From assembly GCA_902772755.1 (NCBI GenBank), contig CACYCD010000059.1, positions 1 to 6,857 on the forward strand: a DNA stretch of 6,857 bases, read 5' to 3'. How positions within the stretch are numbered: the first letter of the stretch is position 1; each line of letters opens with the position of its first letter. The notes beneath the pieces are model-generated. The model ran no database searches. It worked only from the letters and a program-made list of their open reading frames with translations, and was not told where the DNA came from. The position numbers were made by a program, and so were the translations under genes. Shown piece by piece: positions 1 through 6,400 of the stretch. The DNA comes from an uncultured Ruminococcus sp. (GTDB taxonomy: Bacteria > Bacillota > Clostridia > Oscillospirales > Acutalibacteraceae).

Positions 1-362
1 ACAACGTCCATACCCTCAAAATGCTCTGCTATCACCGAGTGCAGATCTATCTGCATAATATCCGCATTTATCAGCGAAAAATTGTCGTGTTCCGCCATAG
101 TTTCCCCCAACACGGGTATCAGCCGTTTGTCAAGCTCCACGGCAACGACTTTTTTTGCACGCTTGCAAAGCTCATTTGTAAGCACCCCTATGCCGGGACC
201 TACTTCAAGCACGCCGATGTTGTCGCTGTAAATGCTCTCCTCTGCCATTCGGGGACAGACAGAGGGATTGATAAGAAAATTCTGCCCCAGTCCCTTGCTG
301 AACGAGAAGCCGTGACGGGATAATATCTCCCGTATCGTGCCTATGTTTGATAATCCTTCCAT
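1..362 (-). CDS. rsmA: 16S rRNA dimethyladenosine transferase KsgA/RsmA, N-terminal part (runs off the window start)
   Basis: Reading the minus strand from the ATG at 362-360 gives 120 full codons, open at base 1. KsgA/RsmA uses S-adenosylmethionine (SAM) to dimethylate two adjacent adenines in the 3'-terminal helix 45 of 16S rRNA during late 30S assembly in the cytoplasm. The start MEGLSNIGTIREIL is followed by the family signature FSKGLGQNFLINP at residues 21-33. SAM motif I is VLEVGPGIGVLT (51-62), the acidic residue that normally contacts the SAM ribose is E76 in VAVELD, and NAD at 99-101 is the adenine-binding acidic motif. Family members are about 270-290 residues, so more than half is missing here. 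A GAGGG Shine-Dalgarno at 374-370 lies 7 nt before the ATG. The start shares one base with the stop of the upstream methyltransferase gene, implying translational coupling. The catalytic NxxY-type motif lies outside the window. Confidence 0.96.
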   Translation of the reverse strand, partial: MEGLSNIGTIREILSRHGFSFSKGLGQNFLINPSVCPRMAEESIYSDNIGVLEVGPGIGVLTNELCKRAKKVVAVELDKRLIPVLGETMAEHDNFSLINADIMQIDLHSVIAEHFEGMDV

Positions 363-1687
363 TACAGATCCCTCAGTCCCTTCGGATATTTGTTTTTCAG
401 CACTCCCCCCACTGCCTTGCCAAAGCCGAGGGCGACCCCCTCAACGGCAACGGCAGTGTAGCCCTTGATGTCGCTCGGTACGGGGATCTCCTCACCGTGG
501 AGGAATTTTGCTGTTCGGCTGTCGGTGAGCTTTAGGTCTATTACGCTTCTGCACTTACAGGGCTTTGCTGCGGCAAAGGCTGCATGTGCAGGCTCGATGC
601 GACTGCGTTTCAGTTCACCCAGCAGTACTCCGCTTCTCAGCACGTTGAGTCCGCCAAGCTCCGGCAAGCCGTCCGGCAGGAGGTAGAGCTTATCCTTGAT
701 AATTTCAACATTTTCACCGAACGGACGGTCAATAAATATGCTGTCGTAAAAGCTCAGTACACTCTCGGCTTCCTTGGGCTTGATATATCTGTAGCCCGAG
801 GTGTACCCTGTGGGCGGTGAGGTTTTTTTCAGACAACAGCAAAAATGACCCTCTCCGCCGTCATTTATAAATATCCGCTTGGCAAACTGCAGGGTGATTC
901 TGCCAAAGTCTGCACCGCTGTCCTCAATGACAAAATCGGGATTCTGTTCAAGAAAGCGGAGGATAACTCCCTCGTTCTCACGCTTGTTATAGGTGCAGGT
1001 GGAGTAGACCAGCACTCCGTTTTCTTTCAGGCAGTGCTTGGCACTGTTGAGTATCTCCAGCTGACGGACAGCACAGGTGACGGTGTGTTCATAGCTCCAG
1101 TGCGACAGTGCCTCACTCTCTTTTCTGAACATTCCTTCACCCGAACACGGTGCATCGACCAGTACGCAGTCAAAAAATCCGCACAGACGTTCGGCAATGG
1201 TCTGAGGGTGGCAGGAGGTCACTACAGCATTTTTTACACCCATTCTTTCAATGTTTGAGAGCAGGATATTCGCCCGTGATCTGACTATCTCATTTGCCAC
1301 AAGCAGACCCTCACCGCCGAGCTTCGAGGCTATCTGCGTGCTTTTTCCTCCGGGTGAGGCACACAGGTCAAGCACCCTGTCTCCCTGCTTCACACCCAGC
1401 ATCTCCACAGCGGAGGAAGCGGACGGTTCCTGTATATAGAACGCTCCTGCGTGATGGAGAGGGTGTTTGCCCAAGCCGTCACAGCCCTGCGGTATGTAGT
1501 ACCCATCGGGGCAGAACGGAGTTTTTTTCGGCTCAAAGTCAAGGTGAGCAAACAGCCGTTCTGCGGTGCATTTGAGGGTGTTCACCCTCAGCCCTCTAAA
1601 CGGTGGCTGAGAATAAGCCTTCAAAAACTCATCGTATTCATTTGACAGCAATTCTTTGATTTCATAGTAAAAAAGATCTGTTTTCAT
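362..1687 (-). CDS. rsmF: RsmF/Sun-family 16S rRNA (cytosine-C5)-methyltransferase
   Basis: A 441-residue cytoplasmic SAM-dependent RNA methyltransferase of the NOL1/NOP2/Sun family. The N-terminal 80 residues contain the ferredoxin-like entry region with PPFRGLRVNTLK (28-39). The Rossmann core follows: motif I LDLCASPGGKS (106-116), motif IV VDAPCSGEG with Cys181 (177-185), and motif VI YSTCTY with Cys231 (228-233). In this family the motif VI cysteine is the nucleophile and the motif IV cysteine helps release the product. GEGHF (278-282) closes the catalytic domain. The remaining 160 residues match in position and length the RsmF-type C-terminal PUA-like extension, which separates it from RsmB. 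Homologues methylate C1407, and in some species C1400 and C1404, of 16S rRNA; which base is modified here cannot be read from sequence. The start ATG has only a weak GGGG ribosome site 9 nt upstream. It is first in a unit with rsmA, overlapping it by one base. Confidence 0.94.
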   Translation of the reverse strand: MKTDLFYYEIKELLSNEYDEFLKAYSQPPFRGLRVNTLKCTAERLFAHLDFEPKKTPFCPDGYYIPQGCDGLGKHPLHHAGAFYIQEPSASSAVEMLGVKQGDRVLDLCASPGGKSTQIASKLGGEGLLVANEIVRSRANILLSNIERMGVKNAVVTSCHPQTIAERLCGFFDCVLVDAPCSGEGMFRKESEALSHWSYEHTVTCAVRQLEILNSAKHCLKENGVLVYSTCTYNKRENEGVILRFLEQNPDFVIEDSGADFGRITLQFAKRIFINDGGEGHFCCCLKKTSPPTGYTSGYRYIKPKEAESVLSFYDSIFIDRPFGENVEIIKDKLYLLPDGLPELGGLNVLRSGVLLGELKRSRIEPAHAAFAAAKPCKCRSVIDLKLTDSRTAKFLHGEEIPVPSDIKGYTAVAVEGVALGFGKAVGGVLKNKYPKGLRDL

Positions 1688-1718
1688 ATTTATATGCCCC
1701 GACTAAAGTTATACTATC

Positions 1719-1747
1719 ATTATAACCAATGTTCGCAAATAAATCAA
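1719..1747 (-). promoter_or_regulatory. Sigma-A-type promoter for the rsmF-rsmA unit
   Basis: On the minus strand there is TTGATT (1747-1742), a 17-base spacer and a perfect TATAAT (1724-1719). The start of transcription should fall near 1712, giving a leader of about 25 nt before the ATG at 1687. The -35 box lies directly after the T-tract of the terminator at 1746-1778, so the upstream gene's end and this promoter are tightly packed. Confidence 0.75.
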
Positions 1748-1778
1748 CAAAAACAAAACCCTCGGAGTGATCCGAGGG
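1746..1778 (-). terminator. Rho-independent terminator of the abrB-like gene
   Basis: A perfect 8-bp stem, CCCTCGGA (1759-1766) with TCCGAGGG (1771-1778), closes a 4-base loop. Read on the minus strand it is followed by TTTTGTTTTTGTT, a good U-tract. On the plus strand there is no T-run after the stem, so it acts in the minus direction. It begins 29 nt after the stop codon of the abrB-like gene at 1808-1810. Confidence 0.9.
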
Positions 1779-1807
1779 AATTATTCAGAGCTTTAAGTAA
1801 TATACTG

Positions 1808-2059
1808 TTACAGTCCTGCCTTTGTCATCAGCTTCTTTATACAGGCTTCACACACATTGGAACCTTCGTGAACAATAATACCTTCAGTTTCTCCACAGAA
1901 CACGCAGGAGGGTTTATACTTTCTTATAAGCAAACCATTATCCTTGGCAAGGATCTCCACAGCGTCTTCCTTTTCCAAATCATACATTTTCCTGACAGGC
2001 TTTGGAATAACTATCCTGCCAAGAGAATCAATTTTACTGACATAGCCAACTTGCTTCAT
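1808..2059 (-). CDS. AbrB/SpoVT-type transcriptional regulator with C-terminal CxxC...CxxC module
   Basis: An 83-residue protein. Residues 1-47 form the swapped-hairpin AbrB DNA-binding fold, with the signature YVSKIDSLGRIVIPKPVRK (6-24) followed by the EILAKDNGLLIRKY strand pair. These domains dimerise and act as transition-state or sporulation regulators in Firmicutes. The tail holds C52-x2-C55 and C70-x2-C73, spaced like a small zinc ribbon; metal binding is inferred. This differs from Bacillus AbrB, which has a different C-terminal half, and from SpoVT, which carries a GAF domain. I chose the ATG at 2059-2057 because AGGGTGA lies about 6 nt upstream and family members begin MK..G..R.ID. 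A longer reading from 2092 would add 11 residues but lacks a ribosome site. It is divergent from spmA, has its own promoter at 2225-2253, and ends in a clear terminator. Targets are unknown; it could regulate itself, spmAB or distant genes. Confidence 0.92.
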   Translation of the reverse strand: MKQVGYVSKIDSLGRIVIPKPVRKMYDLEKEDAVEILAKDNGLLIRKYKPSCVFCGETEGIIVHEGSNVCEACIKKLMTKAGL

Positions 2060-2121
2060 AAAATCACCCTTTTCGTGATACAGGTGCATCATTTTCGGTA
2101 AAGGACACCAAAGCGACTATG

Positions 2122-2134
2122 TACCTTATAGGTA
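2122..2134. repeat. Inverted repeat TACCT-TAT-AGGTA in the abrB leader
   Basis: Perfect 5-bp arms around a 3-base centre, about 63-75 bp upstream of the abrB-like start codon. It could be a DNA operator (AbrB proteins often bind their own upstream regions) or a short RNA hairpin in the leader. Which of these it is, or whether it is chance in AT-rich DNA, cannot be decided from the sequence. Confidence 0.4.
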
Positions 2135-2199
2135 TCCAAATGGTTTAAAAAACGACACATACTTAATATATTTAACTGCCATAAAAACCATAAACAGCC

Positions 2200-2211
2200 A
2201 AATAGCTATTT
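2200..2211. repeat. 12-bp perfect palindrome AAATAGCTATTT
   Basis: A perfect dyad located 7-18 bases after the predicted transcription start of the abrB-like gene, a position typical of an operator that blocks RNA polymerase. The factor is unknown. Next to it, CCATAAA occurs twice with a 9-base period (2179-2185 and 2188-2194). Confidence 0.45.
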
Positions 2212-2224
2212 TCTTTCTAAACAT

Positions 2225-2253
2225 ATTTTAACAAAAATCAGCAGTATTGTCAA
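2225..2253 (-). promoter_or_regulatory. Strong sigma-A-type promoter for the abrB-like gene
   Basis: On the minus strand a consensus TTGACA (2253-2248) is separated by exactly 17 bases from TAAAAT (2230-2225), which is 5 of 6 to consensus and is preceded by TGT, an extended -10. This is the best promoter in the window. No other minus-strand gene start lies between it and the abrB-like ATG. Confidence 0.8.
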
Positions 2254-2276
2254 GCATTTGGCAAAAAATTTATTTT
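2247..2276 (+). promoter_or_regulatory. Possible promoter for spmAB
   Basis: TTGTCA (2247-2252), an 18-base spacer and TATTTT (2271-2276) resemble a weak sigma-A promoter. Its -35 lies over the -35 of the opposing abrB promoter, so the two would compete. It would start transcription only about 13 nt before the spmA ATG, with GAGAAGTG (2282-2289) as a degenerate ribosome site, which is tight. In Bacillus these genes are sporulation-induced, so a sporulation sigma factor may be used instead; I could not identify a clear sigma-E or sigma-G match. Confidence 0.3.
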
Positions 2277-2295
2277 TTTGTGAGAAGTGATATAA

Positions 2296-2880
2296 ATGAC
2301 AAATTATATTTGGGCTTTCATGATAATAATTTCCGTATTATGCTCGTTCTTTACGGGAAAAACCGAACAGCTGTCCTCCGCTCTGCTGTGCGGTGCGGAA
2401 AAAGCAGTACAGCTGTTGATAAAGCTCTTCGGTGCGGTGGTGTTCTGGTCGGGCATAATGAAGATCGCTGAAAAAAGCGGACTTACGCTAAAGCTTGTGC
2501 ATATACTTTCTCCCCTGCTGTCAAAGCTGTTTCCGGAGCTTGACAGAGATTCCGAGGCTTTCGGAAGCATCTGTATGAATGTCAGTGCAAACCTGCTGGG
2601 CATAGGCAACGCCGCTACACCCTTCGGATTGAAGGCTATGAGTGAAATGCAAAAGCAGAACCAAGACAAAACCACGGCAACAAATTCAATGGTGACCTTT
2701 GTAGTGATGAACACCGCTTCAATGCAACTGATTCCCACTACGATAGGATATCTCAGGCAGAGCTACGGGAGCAAGGAGCCGTTTGCGGTGATCCCCTACG
2801 TCATTGCAGCTTCCGCCTGTGCGTTGGCTGTCGCAGTGGTGCTGTCACTCACGTTCAACAGGTGGAGCTTATGGAAATGA
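2296..2880 (+). CDS. spmA: Spore maturation protein SpmA
   Basis: A 194-residue integral membrane protein of the nucleoside-recognition (Gate) family. In Bacillus subtilis SpmA works with SpmB and is needed for proper dehydration of the spore core; its transported substrate is not established. Recognisable family blocks are VFWSGIMKIAEKSGL (49-63), SKLFPELDRDSEAFG (76-90), the conserved NLLGIGNAATPFGLKAM (99-115) and LIPTTIGYLRQSYGSK (145-160). Hydrophobic segments lie at about 3-19, 38-56, 130-150 and 163-187, fitting a polytopic protein. Length agrees with the family (about 195). The ATG at 2296 has a weak upstream ribosome site. It overlaps spmB, so the two are co-translated. In B. subtilis spmAB are followed by or linked to dacB; no dacB is present here. 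Confidence 0.95.
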   Translation: MTNYIWAFMIIISVLCSFFTGKTEQLSSALLCGAEKAVQLLIKLFGAVVFWSGIMKIAEKSGLTLKLVHILSPLLSKLFPELDRDSEAFGSICMNVSANLLGIGNAATPFGLKAMSEMQKQNQDKTTATNSMVTFVVMNTASMQLIPTTIGYLRQSYGSKEPFAVIPYVIAASACALAVAVVLSLTFNRWSLWK

Positions 2881-3374
2881 TAATGCCTGTCGGCGTAGTG
2901 CTGATACTGGTCTACGGTCTGTACAAAAAGGTCAAGGTGTTTGAGGTGTTCACCGAGGGTGCTGTTGAGGGACTGCACACCCTGTATATGATAATCCCCA
3001 CGATCACGGGCTTGATAGTTGCGGTTGAAATGCTCAGAGCGAGCGGAGGCATCGACCTGCTCTGCACGCTTGCACAGCCGGCTGCCGACCTGCTGGGCTT
3101 TCCGAAGGAAGTCGTCCCGATGGCTGTCCTCCGTCCCGTGAGCGGAAGCGGAGCAACAGCACTGCTTGTCGATATTTTTGAGCGGTACGGCACAGACTCC
3201 GCTGCCGGCAAAATCGCCTCGGTGCTTGCCGGCAGTACAGACACCACAGTATACGCCGTCACCGTGTATTTCGGAAGCGTAGGAATAACGAACACCCGAC
3301 ACACCCTGCCGGTGGGTCTTGCGGCAGACCTCACAGCTTTTTTGATGTCTGTCTTGCTGATAGGTTACAATTGA
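2871..3374 (+). CDS. spmB: Spore maturation protein SpmB
   Basis: A 167-residue membrane protein, the partner of SpmA and also of the Gate/nucleoside-recognition family. Both Spm proteins are needed in Bacillus for normal spore core water content and heat resistance. Diagnostic blocks are KKVKVFEVFTEGAVEG (19-34), AVLRPVSGSGATALL (85-99) and the highly conserved GSTDTTVYAVTVYFG (121-135) followed by TRHTLPVGLAADL (142-154). Hydrophobic segments span about 5-18, 38-54, 124-137 and 151-165. I chose the ATG at 2871: AGGTGGAG at 2860-2867 is a suitable ribosome site inside the end of spmA, giving a 10-base overlap. A GTG at 2862 lies within that site and is unlikely. An ATG at 2877 would give a classic ATGA junction and cannot be excluded. 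No hairpin terminator is visible between its stop and the protease gene. Confidence 0.94.
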   Translation: MEMIMPVGVVLILVYGLYKKVKVFEVFTEGAVEGLHTLYMIIPTITGLIVAVEMLRASGGIDLLCTLAQPAADLLGFPKEVVPMAVLRPVSGSGATALLVDIFERYGTDSAAGKIASVLAGSTDTTVYAVTVYFGSVGITNTRHTLPVGLAADLTAFLMSVLLIGYN

Positions 3375-3382
3375 TAATAATT

Positions 3383-3423
3383 TTGACATAACTATAGACA
3401 GTCACAGTATAAGTATATATAAT
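3383..3423 (+). promoter_or_regulatory. Promoter of the secreted protease gene
   Basis: The best match is TAGACA (3395-3400), a 17-base spacer and a perfect TATAAT (3418-3423), which places the transcription start near 3430, about 22 nt before the ATG. A second overlapping pair, TTGACA (3383-3388) with TATAAG (3408-3413) at a long 19-base spacing, is also possible. Because the spmB-protease gap of 78 bases has no terminator hairpin, some readthrough from spmAB is also possible. Confidence 0.7.
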
Positions 3424-3434
3424 GATATATATCA
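3423..3434. repeat. 12-bp palindrome TGATATATATCA at the protease transcription start
   Basis: A perfect dyad beginning on the last base of the -10 box and covering the predicted transcription start, as an operator would. It is made almost wholly of alternating AT, so chance occurrence in this AT-rich gap is quite possible. Confidence 0.35.
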
Positions 3435-3441
3435 AATGAAT

Positions 3442-3447
3442 GGAGAA
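3442..3447 (+). promoter_or_regulatory. Ribosome binding site of the protease gene
   Basis: GGAGAA with the GGAG core at 3442-3445 sits 7 nt before the ATG at 3453. It fixes the start over the in-frame ATG two codons later (3459), which would lose part of the positively charged signal-peptide n-region. Confidence 0.8.
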
Positions 3448-3452
3448 CAGCT

Positions 3453-6400
3453 ATGAAGATGATAAAACAAGTCGTGTCGGCTTTGCTGGGCATTGCCCTG
3501 CTGGGTACGGCATCTGTCGGAGATTTCGGCACTTCCGCAAGGACAAATCCACAGCCTGCACAGCAGACGGCAATAAAAAAGCTGATAAATGACAGGCTAA
3601 AGCAGACGGACTCAAAGCAATATGCCGAGGGTGAGGCGGTGGTTATGCTGGATTCCTCAGTACCGCTGAAATCGGGTGACAGTCTGGGCGATACAGCAGT
3701 GACGGACGGCAAGGATATCACCGTTGACCGAGTGGAGAGCTTTAAGTCACGCAAAAACAGCTTTTCCGTGGCTTCGGTTTCCTCCGATACCCTCAGCACC
3801 ACAGAGCTTGTCAAGACCCTCAACAAGAGCGAGGATATCCTGCTTGCAGAGCCAAACTACAAGTACCACACACTTTCCCTGACAAACGATACATACAGCC
3901 AATATCAGTGGTATCTGGACAATGACGAGGGTGAGGACATCAACCCCGAGGCGATGTGGACGGATAAGAAGCCCACGGACAAGGACACACCCGTTATTGT
4001 TATGATGGATACGGGAGTTGACTGCACTCATGAGGATCTGAAAAACAAGCTGTGGACAAATCCGTTTCAGGATAAGCTCCCCGGTGTTCACGGAATAAAC
4101 GTCCTTGCCACAGACAGGGACAAAATGGAGGTCTTTGACGACAACGGTCACGGCACTCACTGTGCCGGAATAATCGCCGCAGAGCAGAACAATAACACGG
4201 GTATATCGGGCATAAGCCAAAATGCAAGGATAATGGCTGTCAAGTGGCTTGACGAAACCGGCTCGGGCTTCACCTCTGACGCAATTGCAGGCTATCAGTA
4301 TGTGTATCACGCAATGCAGCTTGGAGTGAACGTTGTTGCGATAAACGACTCCTGGGGTGGCAGTGAAAACTCGGAAATACTAAAGCAGATCATAGACAAG
4401 GTGGGTGAGCTTGGTGCGGTATCCGTTGTGGCAGCCGGCAATGAACAATACGACCTGAACTGTGTCTATGACTTCAATACAATCGCAGCCGGCTATGACA
4501 AGGAAGGCTATTCGGGCTACAGCGGAGATGATTATTATGACAAAAACAGCTCTCCCCATATTTTTGCCGCAGCTCCCGACCTGACGGAAAACAACGAGTA
4601 CTATGTCTATCCTGCCTGCACCAAGAGCGACTATATAATCACAGTCGGTGCAAGCGATGAAAACGGCACAAAAGCAGACTACTCAAACTACGGCGATGAC
4701 GTGGTGGATATCTTCGCCCCCGGCTCGGATATTCTTTCAAGTGTTTCCTACAACTGCTTCAACCCCACTATATATGAGGACACAAATAGCAAATGTGCGT
4801 TCTACTCGCCCAACACGCCTAAACAGTACAGCTTTGGACAGTTTGGAGAAAAGCTCAATATCAGTGTACAGAATGTCGAAAAATCGGGAATACCCGACCT
4901 CAGCGGTGACACCTCCTCGATGAAGATATCCTTTAACAATGTCCCCAAAAACAGCCTGTGCTATATGGAGATACCCTACACCCTCGACAGCCCCGAACAA
5001 AATCCCTACGTCAGTTTTATGTATAAGATAGACAAAGCACCTCAGAATGTTGATGATGACGGCTTCTTTATGGAAATATCGGGTATGGCATTTGCCGATG
5101 TATCTGCCGATACCGATATTGCAGAGGCACTCTCGGCATATCAGATCGGCATAGGTTATATTTTTGAAAAAAACGACGACTGGATCCATTTTACCGAACA
5201 GTCAAGCTGTTCCAAAACGGGCAAACGCAAGCTGGTCATAGCGTTTTCATTTTCGGCAAGCGGAGATTATGAGGTTTCCTTTGATGCGATAGCCGTCTCC
5301 AAGGGAACTGCCGAGGAACAGAAGAGCTTCGGAAAATACGATTTTTACTCGGGTACTTCAATGGCTGCCCCCACAGTAACAGGTGCATTAGCCCTGTTGA
5401 GAGAGCAGGATAACACGCTTGACGCAAAGCAGACAATAGATGCAGTGCTCGGAAAAACACGGCAGGACAGCCGTTATGATTATCTCTGTGACCGCTCATC
5501 AAAGCTGGATCTCAGCCAAAATAATTCCGTCAAAAATATCCCCAAGGTGTACTCCGCTCTTTATCTCAACAATAAGGCTGTTTTGAAGGGTGATACCCTC
5601 AGGGACTGCAAGGTAGATGTAAACGGAAAAAATGTGCGGATAACCTCTGCCTCCGACAGCCAAATCATTATCACCGACCCCAATGCCCTCAACCGTGAGG
5701 CGGAGGTAAGGGTCTATAACAAAAGCGGATATGACGTTCTCAGACGCACCTTCAACGAGGGCGAGAAGCTGGATCTGGTCGCCTACTCGGAGAAATATTT
5801 CGACAACTATAATATGACTGCCAACGGCAACGCCGTAATTATAGGCAGAGATACCTCAATAAGTATGATGGAATACGACAGCGGAGAAACTATGTTCCAT
5901 AATTCGATGGAGTATTTCCTCGACTACGGCGAGGCGTTCGGCTTAGGCACCGACACCTTCAAGCATAGGCAGGGCAGTCTGGCTTATTATGACGGAAAGA
6001 TTTATGCGGATATGACCATCTACGGCGAATTTGATTATATGGATTTTCAGTTTGGCTATCAGTCTGCCGTTGCCGTGATAGACAGCAACAATATGGATAC
6101 GGTGTACATCAAGCCTGCCGACAAAAAAATCATCTACCCCACACTCTGCGTAATGGGCGGAAGCCTGTATTCGATAGGTGGCTTTGACATTGATACCTCA
6201 AAGCCTGTCAAAAAAGTATATAAATTGAAAGCCGACAACACCTGGCAGACCTGTGCCGATATGCCACAGCCCCGAGCAATGGGCAAAGCTGTAGCTGTTT
6301 CATCAAATAAACTGATATACGCAATGGGAACAGACGGAAGCGATGCCGTTCCGCAGGTTATGAGCTTTGACGGCACAAGCTGGACAGTGAGCAAAGCAGA

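Larger units (their letters stand above)
2060..2218 (-). promoter_or_regulatory. Long 5' untranslated leader of the abrB-like gene
   Basis: The minus-strand promoter at 2225-2253 predicts transcription from about 2218, about 159 nt before the start codon. The leader is AT-rich. It contains a 12-bp palindrome near its 5' end, the inverted repeat TACCT-TAT-AGGTA, and a possible alternative pairing of GGATACC with GGTGTCC that would compete with that hairpin. I recognise no known riboswitch class. A 23-codon reading frame (2160-2089) exists in it but has no ribosome site. Confidence 0.5.

Noticed and set aside
465..1645. Several plus-strand open frames of 60-137 codons across the rsmF gene, and similar antisense frames over spmAB and the protease
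   Set aside because: They lie opposite or out of frame with clearly conserved genes, lack ribosome sites and show no recognisable domains; they are shadows.
2060..2092. An N-terminal extension (11 residues from the ATG at 2092) of the AbrB-like protein
   Set aside because: The ATG at 2059 has a good AGGGTGA ribosome site and matches the usual start of the family; the extension has none.
2089..2160. A 23-codon minus-strand reading frame in the abrB leader, starting MCRFLNHLDTYK, whose stop overlaps the ATG at 2092
   Set aside because: There is no ribosome site before its ATG and no recognisable composition; it may matter as a leader peptide but cannot be supported as a gene.
2862..2870. A GTG start for spmB at 2862
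   Set aside because: The GTG is part of the AGGTGGAG ribosome site that serves the ATG at 2871.
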